From contig NZ_LR732817.1 of NCBI RefSeq assembly GCF_902506195.1, forward strand, positions 1,130,909 through 1,194,908: a DNA stretch of 64,000 nt, given 5' to 3'. Below, in pieces: positions 8,071-16,274 of the stretch. Within the stretch, counting starts at the first letter, position 1; each line of letters opens with the position of its first letter. The stretch is from Citricoccus sp. K5 (GTDB lineage Bacteria > Actinomycetota > Actinomycetes > Actinomycetales > Micrococcaceae). The notes beneath the pieces are model-generated. The model saw only the letters and a program-made list of their open reading frames with translations. It made no database searches and had not been told where the DNA came from. Position numbers and translations under genes: made by a program.

Positions 8071-10686
8071 CTACCGGGCGGCATCCGCCTGGCGCGCGGC
8101 CAGGGTGCGGACCATCTCGTCGCGGGACTCGGCCACCGTGCGGGACAAGGCGGCCTGCGTGCCCCGCGAGCGCTCCACCAGGGCATTCGCGGCGTCAATG
8201 GTCTCCTGGGAGACCTGGGCACCCGGGAACAGCCCGATCGCCGCGGACTCCGCCATCTCGTGTGAACGCGAGGCCCACAGCTCCTCCACACCCGCGAAGA
8301 ACTCGGCGGCGAACGGGGCCAACAGGTCCGGATCGTGCACGCGGTTGAAACCCAGCAGCACGTTGCGCTGGGTCATGTTGGACAGTTCCCCACTCGCCAC
8401 CTGGTCCCACGCCGTGCGCTTGGCCTCGGCGGTGGGCACCGCGGCGCGAGCCTGGGATGCCGCCAGGGCACCGGTGGCGGTGGCGTCCGCGGCCTCCGCG
8501 GCAGCGATCTCCGCCTCGCCGGCGCGGCCTCCGGCCACGAGCCCGGTGAGCATCTCCCACTTCAGGTCCGTGTTCAGGTCCAGCCCGTCCAGTGACTCGG
8601 TGCCGGCCTGCAGGGCGGCCAGCGTGTCCAGCTGCCGCTCCGAGCGGGCCGCCGCCGCGAACGCCTTGGTGAACTGGAGCTGGTTGTCCGAGCCCGCCTC
8701 CGCGTTCCGGGCCAGGTCCAGCAGGCGGTCGGCAGCGGAAACACGCAACCGCACAGCGTGCTCGGGCGCGGCGTACTGGGACAGCGTGGTGGCCAGCTGG
8801 CGCAGCAGGGTCTGCACCACGGAGGAATCGCGTTCGTGACCGATGTTGGTCAGCACCAGGTCCGTGAACCAGCCCGCCGTGGCCTCGGCGTCACGGACGG
8901 TGTCCCACGCCGCACCCCACAGCAAGGTACGGGGCAGGGACTCCGCCACATCCTTCAGGTGGGTGGCCACGAAGGCCCAGGAAGCGTCGTCCAGGCGGAT
9001 CTTGGCGTAGGCCAGGTCGTCGTCGTTCGGCAGGATCAGGTCCGGGCGCCGCTGGCCGGCGGCCTCCATGACCTCGGTGACCTCGCCGGCCACATCGAGT
9101 TCGAACCGGTGGGTGCGCACCAGCCGTCCGGAGCCGTCCGCGGAGTAGAAGCCCACGGCCATGCGGTGCGGACGCAGCACGGCGTCCCCGGGTTGGTGGT
9201 CTCCCGGCGCTGACTGGCGCAGGCGCAGGGAGGTGATGGCGCCGGCGTCGGGAGTTCCTTCGTCAGTGGTGCCGGAGCCGGACGCCCCGGCGGTCTCGAC
9301 CTCCACGGACAGGGTGTTCACCCCCGAGGTCTCCAGCCACAGCCGGGTCCACTCGGTCAGGTCGCGGCCGGAGGAGGCCTCGAGCTCCCGCATCAGGTCC
9401 GGCAGCTCGGTGTTGGACCAGGCGTGCTTGCCGAAGTACGCGCGGACGCCGGCCATGAAGTTCTCCTGGCCCACCCAGGCCACGAGCTGGCGCAGCACGG
9501 ACGCACCCTTGGCGTAGGTGATGCCGTCGAAGTTGACCAGGACGTCATCCAGGTCCCGGATCTCGGCCTTGATCGGATGCGTGGTGCTCAGCTGGTCCTG
9601 CTTGTAGGCCCAGTTCTTCTCCATGGCGGAGAACGTGGTCCAGGCCCCCGTGTACCGGGTGTTCTCCGCGGCGGAGAGCGTGGACATGAACTCGGCGAAG
9701 GACTCGTTGAGCCAGAGGTCGTTCCACCACTTCATGGTCACCAGGTCGCCGAACCACATGTGGGCCAGCTCGTGCAGGATCGTGATGGCGCGGCGTTCCA
9801 CCATGGCCTCGGTGACGGTGGAGCGGAAGACGTAGTTCTCCAGGAAGGTCACGGCGCCGGCGTTCTCCATGGCCCCGGCGTTGAACTCCGGGACGAAGAG
9901 CTGGTCGTACTTGGCGAAGGGGTAGGGGGTGCCGAACTGGGCCTCGTAGAACTCGAAGCCCTGGCGGGTCAGCTCGAAGATGTTCTCGGCGTCCAGGTAC
10001 TCGAACAGGGAGGCGCGGCAGTAGGCGCCCAGCGGGATCGTCCGGCCGTCGGAACTGGTCAACTCGGAGTGGGTGGACTTGTACGGTCCGGCGATCAGCG
10101 CCGTGATGTAGGAGGAGATGACCGGGGTGGGCTCGAAGGCCCACGTGGAAACCCCGCCTCGTGTGCCCTCGGCGGGCACCGGCCGCGGGGTGGGGGAGTT
10201 GGAGACCACGGCCCAGTGATCTGGGGCGGTGATGGTGAAGGCGAACGTGGCCTTCAGGTCCGGCTGCTCGAAGACCGAGAACATGCGGCGGGAGTCCGGA
10301 ACCTCGAACTGCGAGTACAGGTACGTCTCCCCGTCCACCGGATCCACGAAGCGGTGCAGGCCCTCACCGGTGTTCATGTAGTCGGCCAGCCCGTCCACCA
10401 CCAGCAGGTTCTCGGCCGCCAGTGGCCCGATGGCGATGCGGGTGCCGTCGAAGGCCTCCGCCGGCAGCACATCTCCGTTGAGGGTGACGGTCGGTGCCTG
10501 GGTGGAGACGAAGTCGATGAAGGTGCTGGTGCCCACGGCCGCCTCCGCCGCGGAGAAGGTGACGGTGGTCGCCGAGCGGAAGTGGTCGCCGTCGAGCGTG
10601 AGGTCCAGGTCGACCTCGTAGGAGGCGACTCTCAGGGCTGCGGCACGCTCGGCGGCCTCGGTGCGGGTGATGTTCAGAGTGGGCAC
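8071..10686 (-). CDS. pepN: Aminopeptidase N (M1 family zinc metallopeptidase)
   Basis: This 871-residue cytosolic M1 aminopeptidase carries the exopeptidase motif GAMEN (271-275) and the zinc site H305-E-L-A-H309 with the third ligand E328 in NESFAEF. The remainder is the ERAP1-like helical C-terminal domain typical of the actinobacterial PepN. It removes N-terminal amino acids from peptides, probably acting after the Clp protease. The GTG at 10684-10686 was chosen because GGAGG precedes it by four bases and it gives VPTLNITRTEAAERA, the usual N-terminus. The open frame runs further upstream but is unconserved. A Gly/Ser/Thr-rich insert lies near residues 465-480. Confidence 0.96.
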   Translation of the reverse strand: MPTLNITRTEAAERAAALRVASYEVDLDLTLDGDHFRSATTVTFSAAEAAVGTSTFIDFVSTQAPTVTLNGDVLPAEAFDGTRIAIGPLAAENLLVVDGLADYMNTGEGLHRFVDPVDGETYLYSQFEVPDSRRMFSVFEQPDLKATFAFTITAPDHWAVVSNSPTPRPVPAEGTRGGVSTWAFEPTPVISSYITALIAGPYKSTHSELTSSDGRTIPLGAYCRASLFEYLDAENIFELTRQGFEFYEAQFGTPYPFAKYDQLFVPEFNAGAMENAGAVTFLENYVFRSTVTEAMVERRAITILHELAHMWFGDLVTMKWWNDLWLNESFAEFMSTLSAAENTRYTGAWTTFSAMEKNWAYKQDQLSTTHPIKAEIRDLDDVLVNFDGITYAKGASVLRQLVAWVGQENFMAGVRAYFGKHAWSNTELPDLMRELEASSGRDLTEWTRLWLETSGVNTLSVEVETAGASGSGTTDEGTPDAGAITSLRLRQSAPGDHQPGDAVLRPHRMAVGFYSADGSGRLVRTHRFELDVAGEVTEVMEAAGQRRPDLILPNDDDLAYAKIRLDDASWAFVATHLKDVAESLPRTLLWGAAWDTVRDAEATAGWFTDLVLTNIGHERDSSVVQTLLRQLATTLSQYAAPEHAVRLRVSAADRLLDLARNAEAGSDNQLQFTKAFAAAARSERQLDTLAALQAGTESLDGLDLNTDLKWEMLTGLVAGGRAGEAEIAAAEAADATATGALAASQARAAVPTAEAKRTAWDQVASGELSNMTQRNVLLGFNRVHDPDLLAPFAAEFFAGVEELWASRSHEMAESAAIGLFPGAQVSQETIDAANALVERSRGTQAALSRTVAESRDEMVRTLAARQADAAR

Positions 10687-10934
10687 GTGGCCTCCGGTCG
10701 GTCGGAACGGACAGTAACGATGGCGGCGCGGATGCCATCGGGTGGACAGGACCAGCAGACACCCTGGTGTGAAACGAATGCTGGATAACTGGTCCAGAGA
10801 GTATTGTGCCACCGGACACATCCCAGCGGGTAGTGGATCCGCCCCGGTAGGCTGGTCGCTGGTCCCGACCGTATCCCACCGCATCGCCACGGCCGCACGA
10901 GAACCCGCCAGATGCCGACAGCAGGAGCAGACCC

Positions 10935-11408
10935 ATGCGCGTGCACATCGCCACCGACCACGCCGGCCTCGAGCTGAGCGCCCACCTCATCGAGCACCTC
11001 ACGGCCGCCGGATACGAGATGGTCGACCACGGACCCCAGTCCTATGATCCGCAGGACGACTATCCGGGGTTCTGCATCAACGCGGCCGCTGCCGTGGTGG
11101 TGGACCAGCAATCCGGGGTGGAGGCGCTCGGGATCGTCCTGGGCGGCTCCGGCAACGGTGAGCAGATCGCCGCCAACAAGGTCCGCGGCATCCGCGCCGC
11201 CTTGGCCTGGAGCCTGGACACCGCCAGGCTCGCCCGTCAGCACAACGACGCCAATGTCATCGCCGTCGGCGGCCGGCAGCACTCCCTCGAGGAGGCCACC
11301 GCCATCATCGAGGCCTTCCTGGCGGAGCCCTTCTCCGGCGACGAGCGCCACGTGCGCCGCATCGGCAAGATCGGGCACTACGAGCAGACCCGCGAGATCG
11401 TCAGCTGA
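10935..11408 (+). CDS. rpiB: Ribose-5-phosphate isomerase B
   Basis: This 157-residue RpiB/LacAB enzyme interconverts ribose-5-phosphate and ribulose-5-phosphate in the pentose phosphate pathway. Motifs are the N-terminal RVHIATDHAGLELSAHL, the Gly-rich GIVLGGSGNGEQIAANKVRGIRA and HNDANVIAVGGRQHS. As in mycobacterial RpiB, the catalytic base is a Glu (GNGEQ) where E. coli uses a Cys. GGAGC precedes the ATG. The gene is divergent from pepN across about 250 bases and 14 bases upstream of the DNA glycosylase, a neighbour pair common in this family. Confidence 0.95.
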   Translation: MRVHIATDHAGLELSAHLIEHLTAAGYEMVDHGPQSYDPQDDYPGFCINAAAAVVVDQQSGVEALGIVLGGSGNGEQIAANKVRGIRAALAWSLDTARLARQHNDANVIAVGGRQHSLEEATAIIEAFLAEPFSGDERHVRRIGKIGHYEQTREIVS

Positions 11409-11422
11409 CGCTGGCCTGAGCC

Positions 11423-12400
11423 ATGCCCGAGGGCCATTCGATCCACCGCCTCGCGCGGCAGTTCTCCGACGTCTTCGCCGGTGAGCGCCTGCGGGTGAGC
11501 TCCCCGCAGGGCCGCTTCGCCGCTGGCGCTCGTCTGATCGACGGGGCCACGCTGACGGCGGCCCGGGCCCACGGCAAACACCTGTTCCTCGACTTCAGCC
11601 GGGACACCGGCACCGCATTCGTCCTCCGCGTACACCTCGGCCTCTACGGCGCCTGGAGCTTCGGCGGCGATGAGACGTTCCGTGGGTCCTCCAGCATCGG
11701 CGCACCCCGCAGGATGGGAGAGACGGACACCTTTGACGCTCGGGCTGCGCCCGCACACACGGCAGCAGACACGGCACCGTACACCCCAGCGCACGACGCC
11801 GGCGCGGCACCCGCGTACGCCGGCCCGCCAGCACCGGTGGGTCAGGTGCGCGTCCGGTTGGTCTCCGCCCACGGGTGGGCGGATCTGCGTGGCCCGAGCG
11901 CGTGCGAGGTGATCACGCCGCCCGAGGCGGCCACCGTCGTGGACCGCCTGGGGCCGGACCCCTTGACGCCCGGCACCGGACCCGAGGAGTTCCTGCGGCG
12001 GGTCTCCGGCCGCGGGGTGGCTCTTGGGCAGCTCCTGATGGATCAGAACGTGCTGGCCGGGGTGGGCAACATCTACCGCGCCGAGTCCCTGTTCCGGCAG
12101 GGGCTCGACCCGTACCTGCCCGGGCGGTCGCTGGGACGGGAGGCCGGTGTGGCCCTTTGGGAAGATCTCGTGGCGCTGATGAACGACGGCGTCCGCGACG
12201 GCAAGATCATCACCACGCGCCCCGAACACCGCAACTCGAAAGATGAGCGCGGGAACGTGGCTCCGGTGTGGCCGGACAATGCCTACTACGTGTACCAGCG
12301 GGACGGGCTGGACTGCCGGGTCTGCGGGACCACGGTCCGGCTGGCCGAGATGCAGGCCCGCAAGCTCTTCTGGTGCCCGGGCTGTCAGCTCGCGGGGTGA
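11423..12400 (+). CDS. Fpg/Nei family DNA glycosylase-lyase
   Basis: A 325-residue formamidopyrimidine/endonuclease VIII family base-excision repair enzyme. The N-terminus MPEGHSIHRLA supplies the catalytic Pro2 and Glu3. The H2TH region includes LLMDQNVLAGVGNIYRAE. The C-terminus has a zinc finger (CRVCGTTV with CPGC), which places it among actinobacterial Nei-like enzymes rather than MutM. An Ala/Pro/Thr-rich insert of about 40 residues (around residues 93-135) interrupts the usual fold; it is low-complexity and in frame. It probably forms an operon with rpiB. Confidence 0.9.
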   Translation: MPEGHSIHRLARQFSDVFAGERLRVSSPQGRFAAGARLIDGATLTAARAHGKHLFLDFSRDTGTAFVLRVHLGLYGAWSFGGDETFRGSSSIGAPRRMGETDTFDARAAPAHTAADTAPYTPAHDAGAAPAYAGPPAPVGQVRVRLVSAHGWADLRGPSACEVITPPEAATVVDRLGPDPLTPGTGPEEFLRRVSGRGVALGQLLMDQNVLAGVGNIYRAESLFRQGLDPYLPGRSLGREAGVALWEDLVALMNDGVRDGKIITTRPEHRNSKDERGNVAPVWPDNAYYVYQRDGLDCRVCGTTVRLAEMQARKLFWCPGCQLAG

Positions 12401-12490
12401 ACGACGGGGCGACCGACGGGGTGATCGACTGGGCGACTGACAGGGTGGAGGCCGGCGATACCTGGTGATCGAGAGAACTCCCGGTGATGA

Positions 12491-13459
12491 TCACCGGGAA
12501 TACGCAGGATCGCGGGGAGCGGCAGGGCGGTTCCGGGCGACCAGCTCTGTGCCGCGGCGGTACAACGCCTCCCGTACTGCCGGTGGATCCTGCACCTCGA
12601 CGCCGGGAACCTGCAGGAGCTGTGCCACGGCGATGCCCTGGTGCTCCATGAGCAGGTCCAGTTCCAGCCGGTCACCCTCATGGCGCGCCGACTCCAGAGA
12701 CTCGGCGGTTCCCGGTCCCGGGACCGCCGCCCGCAGGGCTTCGAGGGACGCCAGCGGGACGGACAGACGGACCGGAAGGCTCTGGACGGACGCCTCGAAG
12801 GAGGCTCGACTGGCCTCCCAGTAGCGCGAGAGGGAGAAGTCCTCCGGGCGCCACGCCGCCTCTGGCCGGATCTCCGCGGAGACGATGCGGGAGAGCCGAT
12901 AGGCCCGCGGCTGGCGACGATGCGCCGCCACGAGGTACCAGACGTCCGTCTTGAGGACGAGGCCGAGCGGATCGACCAAGCGGGACCCCCTGCTGTGGTC
13001 GATGCTCAAGCGCCGACCGGACCACACCGCCTGGGAGACCACCGCCAGAGACGCGGGCCGCTCCGGCTCGGCGAACCACCGCTCATGGTCGATGAGGAAG
13101 CGCTCGCTGACGGAGCCGACACCCGGATCCCGGCCCGTCCTCGTGCCCAGCATCTTCAGCCGGGCGGTCTCGAAGTGCGGTTGCAGACCGAGATCGCGGG
13201 ATCCGGCCTCGCCGATCAGCAGCGCCTGAAGCTCGGATGCCGTCATCCCGGTGATGGGAGAGGACCATCCCTCCACCAACCCGACCCCGCCGGCGGGACC
13301 TGTGCGGGTCCACACCGGGACGCCAAGCTGGTGCAGCGCCGTCAGGTCCCGTTGGATGGTGCGGGTGGAGACCCCGTGGTGGTCGGCGAGCTGCCGGACG
13401 GACGTCTGCTGACGTCGTGACAGGTCCATCATGATTGCCAACAGCCGGGTGGTGCGCAT
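12491..13459 (-). CDS. WYL-domain transcriptional regulator (YafY family)
   Basis: A 322-residue DNA-binding regulator. The N-terminal DeoR-like helix-turn-helix (RQLADHHGVSTRTIQRDLTALHQLGVPV) is followed by a WYL domain (RRLSIDHSRG, then VDPLGLVLKTDVWYLVAAHR with the WYL triad and YRLSRI) and a C-terminal WCX-like segment. Such proteins sense nucleic acid or small ligands and usually control neighbours. The gene is transcribed away from the SDR gene at 13510 with only 50 bases between them, so shared control is likely but not proven. Confidence 0.88.
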   Translation of the reverse strand: MRTTRLLAIMMDLSRRQQTSVRQLADHHGVSTRTIQRDLTALHQLGVPVWTRTGPAGGVGLVEGWSSPITGMTASELQALLIGEAGSRDLGLQPHFETARLKMLGTRTGRDPGVGSVSERFLIDHERWFAEPERPASLAVVSQAVWSGRRLSIDHSRGSRLVDPLGLVLKTDVWYLVAAHRRQPRAYRLSRIVSAEIRPEAAWRPEDFSLSRYWEASRASFEASVQSLPVRLSVPLASLEALRAAVPGPGTAESLESARHEGDRLELDLLMEHQGIAVAQLLQVPGVEVQDPPAVREALYRRGTELVARNRPAAPRDPAYSR

Positions 13460-13509
13460 GAGGCACCCTAACCGATTGACGACATGGGTTGTCCTGAATA
13501 GGCGGAACC

Positions 13510-14595
13510 ATGGTGAACACAGGATCGAACACGAGAACCGGAGTGGACAGAGTCATGGCGATGAAACCAGCCGAATCAACGGACGAGACAGGTCCGGCAA
13601 CACCGGCCGAACGAACGGGAGCAACGGAGTCGGCAGGGCAACGTCCCCGGACCCTGGAGGGGAGGATCGCCCTGGTGGCGGGAGCCACCCGCGGTGCCGG
13701 CCGGGCCATCGCCCGGGAACTGGGCCGGGCCGGGGCGATCGTCTACTGCACGGGCCGGTCCACGGCTGGCCAGCCCTCGGACTATGGGCGGCCAGAAACG
13801 GTCGAGGAGACCGCCGGACTGATCCGGGCCGAGGGCGGGACGGCCCATGCTGTGGTCGTGGACCATCTCGACGTGAGCGCCGTCCGCGAACTCGTGGCGC
13901 GGATCGACCGGGAACAGGGTCGGCTGGACATCCTCATCAACGACATCGGAGGAGAGGCCTACGTGGAGTTCGGCATTCCGCTGTGGGAGTACGACCTCGA
14001 CGACGGTATGCGGCTCTTCGACGCAGGCTTCCGCACCCATCTGCTGACCAGCCACGCCGCCTTGGGCCTGCTGATCCGCCACTCCGGGGGCCTGGTGGTG
14101 GAGACGACCGACGGGACCCGGGACTACAACCAGGGCCATTTCCGGGAGACCGTGTTCCTGGACCTCGCGAAGACCGCTGTCGACCGGCTGGCCTTCGCCG
14201 AGGGGCACGAGCTGAAGGCACACGGGGGTACGGCGGTCTCCGTCTCAGCCGGATGGTTGCGCTCGGAGATGATGCTGGATGCCTTCGGCGTCACCGAGCA
14301 GACCTGGCGCGAGTCGGCGGCAGCCAACCGCGGGAAGTCCGACGTGGTCCCGCCCTACGAGTTCGTGATCTCGGAGACCCCCGCCCTGCTCGCTCGCGGC
14401 ATCGTGGAACTGGCGGCCGATCCGCAACGGGAGCAGTGGAACACCCGGTCCGTCAGTTCCTTCGAACTGGCCCGTCACTACGGCGTGACCGACGTGGACG
14501 GCTCCCGGCCGGACGCCTGGGGGTTCATCGCGGCCATGGACACGACGCCGTCCGCGGACCTGGCCGTGGAGGACTACCGATGTGCCGGGGGGTGA
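13510..14595 (+). CDS. Short-chain dehydrogenase/reductase-like protein lacking the catalytic Tyr
   Basis: A 361-residue SDR-fold protein. A 50-residue disordered N-terminal extension precedes the cofactor motif LVAGATRGAGRAIARELGRAG. The segments VVDHLDVSAV and LDILINDIGGEAY follow. In place of YxxxK the sequence reads VFLDLAKTAVDRLAF, so the Tyr position four residues before the Lys is Leu; the preceding Ser position is in ETTDGTRDYN. Catalysis may be lost or altered. Two ATG starts are possible, 13510 and 13555; I kept the first. It is divergent from the WYL regulator. Confidence 0.85.
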   Translation: MVNTGSNTRTGVDRVMAMKPAESTDETGPATPAERTGATESAGQRPRTLEGRIALVAGATRGAGRAIARELGRAGAIVYCTGRSTAGQPSDYGRPETVEETAGLIRAEGGTAHAVVVDHLDVSAVRELVARIDREQGRLDILINDIGGEAYVEFGIPLWEYDLDDGMRLFDAGFRTHLLTSHAALGLLIRHSGGLVVETTDGTRDYNQGHFRETVFLDLAKTAVDRLAFAEGHELKAHGGTAVSVSAGWLRSEMMLDAFGVTEQTWRESAAANRGKSDVVPPYEFVISETPALLARGIVELAADPQREQWNTRSVSSFELARHYGVTDVDGSRPDAWGFIAAMDTTPSADLAVEDYRCAGG

Positions 14596-14614
14596 GCTGC
14601 GGGTGAGGCCTGGC

Positions 14615-14642
14615 CGCCCCGGGGCTGGGCAGCCCCGGGGCG
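14615..14642. terminator. Convergent GC hairpin
   Basis: A perfect 12-bp inverted repeat, CGCCCCGGGGCT with AGCCCCGGGGCG, flanks a GGGC loop. It lies between the convergent SDR and SRPBCC genes. No T-run follows on either strand, so the terminator role is inferred from its position and stability. Confidence 0.55.
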
Positions 14643-14647
14643 CCGGA

Positions 14648-15304
14648 TCAGGCGTCCGACCCGGTATAGAAGCCATAGGTGGCGTCCGCAGCGCGGGCGG
14701 CCACCGTGGGGTCCGCGCCGGCGGCCACGTGGGCCGCTGCCCAGCCGTCAGCAGCTCCGCGATAGAAACGCTTGCCCTCCTCGGTGACGGCCCAGGCCTC
14801 CGCCTCCTGGGGCGAGAGGGAGCCTTCGATGGCCCCGAGGTGCAATCCCAGGCCCAGCAGACCGCCGTCCCAGCCCACCCCGGTGGCGCCGGGGCCGTAG
14901 GTGTCCCACATCCCCTCCGGGAGGTCTGCGGCGCGGGCGACGTGTTCGAGGATGAATCGCGTCGAGTCACCCTCGGCGGCCAGCCGCACGGTCACCCAGG
15001 AGACGCCTCCTCCGAATTCCCAGGTGATCCGGTAGCGTGCCGTGCCGTCCGCAGGAGGGGCGCATTCCAGTACGGTGCCGCCGGCATTGCCCTCGAGCTG
15101 GTACTGGCCGCCGAGGCCGAGGTCACCGCTGACCGGCAGGAACCAGCGGGCGATGCGATCGGCAGTGGTGACCGCCTCCCACACGTCCTCAAGCCCTGCC
15201 GGGTAGGTCTGCTCGAGCGTTTGGACGTGTGAGGGCTCGCCGTCCCGGTCCTCGAGTGAGAGGCCGCGTGTGACAGCGGAGAGTTGATTCTGGATATCGA
15301 CCAT
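14648..15304 (-). CDS. SRPBCC (AHSA1-like) domain protein
   Basis: A 218-residue START/Bet v1-like protein. The conserved part runs LEQTYPAGLEDVWEAVTTADRIARWFLPVSGDLGLGGQYQL and WVTVRLAAEGDSTRFILEHVA, with a C-terminal helical extension that includes TYGPGATGVGWDGGLLGLGLHL. The AHSA1 group binds small hydrophobic ligands or interacts with Hsp90-like clients. Here it is the second gene of a two-gene unit, starting one base after the ArsR stop. ArsR-SRPBCC pairs are common in actinobacteria; substrate unknown. Confidence 0.88.
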   Translation of the reverse strand: MVDIQNQLSAVTRGLSLEDRDGEPSHVQTLEQTYPAGLEDVWEAVTTADRIARWFLPVSGDLGLGGQYQLEGNAGGTVLECAPPADGTARYRITWEFGGGVSWVTVRLAAEGDSTRFILEHVARAADLPEGMWDTYGPGATGVGWDGGLLGLGLHLGAIEGSLSPQEAEAWAVTEEGKRFYRGAADGWAAAHVAAGADPTVAARAADATYGFYTGSDA

Positions 15305-15305
15305 G

Positions 15306-15707
15306 TCATGACTCCTGGTGGGATGGATGGTGGTGTTCGGTGGCGTCTACGGTGGTCTCCGCAGCCGCACGCTCCGCCGCCAGCCTCTGCTGGCGCTTGC
15401 CTCGGGCCAGTTCAGTCCCCAGGGCATCCAGGCGCGGACGCCAGAACTGCTCGAACGGACTGAGCCAGTCGCTGGCCTGCCGGGGGCCTTGGGGGTCCAC
15501 CGCGTAGAGTCGGCGCGTGCCCTCGGGACGCACGGTGGCGAAGCCGTGATCACGAAGGACCTTCAGCTGCTGCGAGACCGCCGGCTGGCTGATCCCGAAT
15601 TCGGCCTGCACCTGGGTGCCGACCTCTCCGGCGCTGAGTTCGCCCCCGGCCAGCATCTCGAGGATGCGGCGCCGGACGGGGTCACCCAGGACATCGAGAG
15701 CGTGCAT
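15306..15707 (-). CDS. ArsR-family transcriptional repressor
   Basis: This 133-residue winged helix-turn-helix protein begins MHALDVLGDPVRRRILEML and has the recognition helix ISQPAVSQQLKVLRDHGFATVRPEGTRRLYAVD. No metal-binding ELCVCDL motif is visible, so it probably senses something other than metal. It heads a unit with the SRPBCC gene. The palindrome at 15727-15740 sits 20 bases upstream of its ATG and overlaps a TATAAG-like -10, which suggests autorepression. No Shine-Dalgarno sequence is visible, so the transcript may be short-leadered. Confidence 0.9.
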   Translation of the reverse strand: MHALDVLGDPVRRRILEMLAGGELSAGEVGTQVQAEFGISQPAVSQQLKVLRDHGFATVRPEGTRRLYAVDPQGPRQASDWLSPFEQFWRPRLDALGTELARGKRQQRLAAERAAAETTVDATEHHHPSHQES

Positions 15708-15726
15708 GAACTCATGATTGCATCGA

Positions 15727-15740
15727 GTCTTATATAAGAC
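15727..15740. promoter_or_regulatory. Perfect 14-bp palindrome, likely ArsR operator
   Basis: GTCTTATATAAGAC reads the same on both strands. It is by far the most AT-rich stretch in the neighbourhood and contains TATAAG or TTATAT -10-like hexamers. Its position 20 bases ahead of the arsR-type ATG fits an operator overlapping the promoter. The dimeric repressor encoded next to it is the obvious candidate ligand. Confidence 0.65.
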
Positions 15741-15769
15741 AAGGGTTAAGTAGTGGCGTGCGGGAGTTA

Positions 15770-15807
15770 AACACGAAGGCCCCGGACGGATCCGGGGCCT
15801 TCGTGTT
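15770..15807 (-). terminator. Strong terminator after tRNA-Gly
   Basis: A perfect 17-bp stem (AACACGAAGGCCCCGGA with TCCGGGGCCTTCGTGTT) has a 4-base loop. Read on the minus strand it starts a few bases after the tRNA-Gly CCA end and is followed by TTTAACT. It also insulates the ArsR promoter. Confidence 0.8.
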
Positions 15808-15811
15808 GCGG

Positions 15812-15885
15812 TGGAGGGGATGACGGGAATCGAACCCGCGTAGCCAGTTTGGAAGACTGGGGCTCTACCATTGAGCTACATCCCC
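15812..15885 (-). tRNA. tRNA-Gly (anticodon TCC)
   Basis: The minus strand folds as a 74-base cloverleaf. Acceptor GGGGATG pairs with CATCCCC, the D arm is GCTC-AATGGTA-GAGC, and the anticodon arm is CCAGT-CTTCCAA-ACTGG with anticodon TCC. The T arm contains GGTTCGATTCC, and the 3' end has an encoded CCA. It reads GGA codons. Confidence 0.96.
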
Positions 15886-15944
15886 GCGGCGTCGGCCGGG
15901 ATGGATGATCCCGCAGGGGTCATCAGCCGAACGCAGCGAAGATA

Positions 15945-15974
15945 ATCCTATCAAGCAGTCCGTGTGAGCAGCAA
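15945..15974 (-). promoter_or_regulatory. Promoter of tRNA-Gly
   Basis: On the minus strand, TTGCTG (-35, 15974-15969) and TAGGAT (-10, 15950-15945) are separated by 18 bases. The tRNA 5' end lies 60 bases further on. Confidence 0.6.
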
Positions 15975-16015
15975 AACAGGCCCACATCGGCGCGCCGCAG
16001 AGGTTCAGCCGGGGC

Positions 16016-16044
16016 TTGAATGTCGCAGAAATGCGGAGTATGGG
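16016..16044 (+). promoter_or_regulatory. Candidate promoter of tRNA-Pro (and tig)
   Basis: TTGAAT (16016-16021) and TATGGG (16039-16044) are spaced by 17 bases. The tRNA begins at 16094. A TACACT at 16056 is an alternative -10 without a good -35. The trigger factor gene follows the tRNA with no terminator between them, so the two may be co-transcribed. Confidence 0.45.
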
Positions 16045-16066
16045 GCCGTCATGCGTACACTGGTCT

Positions 16067-16084
16067 CTGGCCAGAAATGGCCAG
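16067..16084 (+). other. GNRA-tetraloop hairpin in the tRNA-Pro leader
   Basis: CTGGCCA and TGGCCAG pair perfectly over 7 bp with a GAAA loop, ending 9 bases before the mature tRNA 5' end. It could be a processing or stability element in the pre-tRNA. Confidence 0.45.
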
Positions 16085-16093
16085 GGCCGTCTG

Positions 16094-16167
16094 CGGGGTG
16101 TAGCTCAGCTTGGTAGAGCGCGCGCTTTGGGAGCGTGAGGCCGCAGGTTCAAATCCTGTCACCCCGA
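16094..16167 (+). tRNA. tRNA-Pro (anticodon TGG)
   Basis: The cloverleaf has acceptor CGGGGTG with CACCCCG, D arm GCTC...GAGC, and an anticodon loop TTTGGGA with anticodon TGG. The T arm contains GGTTCAAATCC and the discriminator is A. CCA is not encoded. It reads CCN (mainly CCA and CCG) proline codons. Confidence 0.95.
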
Positions 16168-16274
16168 CGTCATGGTCGCCCCGCTTGCCGGGGCGGCCTG
16201 ATTCACCGGATGCCCGACGGCCGGGCCCATCCGCGCCATATAGACGAGACGATCAATCCACACAGGAGTCCCAC

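Noticed and set aside
12401-12490. GACGGGG-type repeats after the glycosylase as a tandem repeat locus
   Set aside because: Units differ in length and sequence; kept only as a weak member of the TGA-phased pattern.
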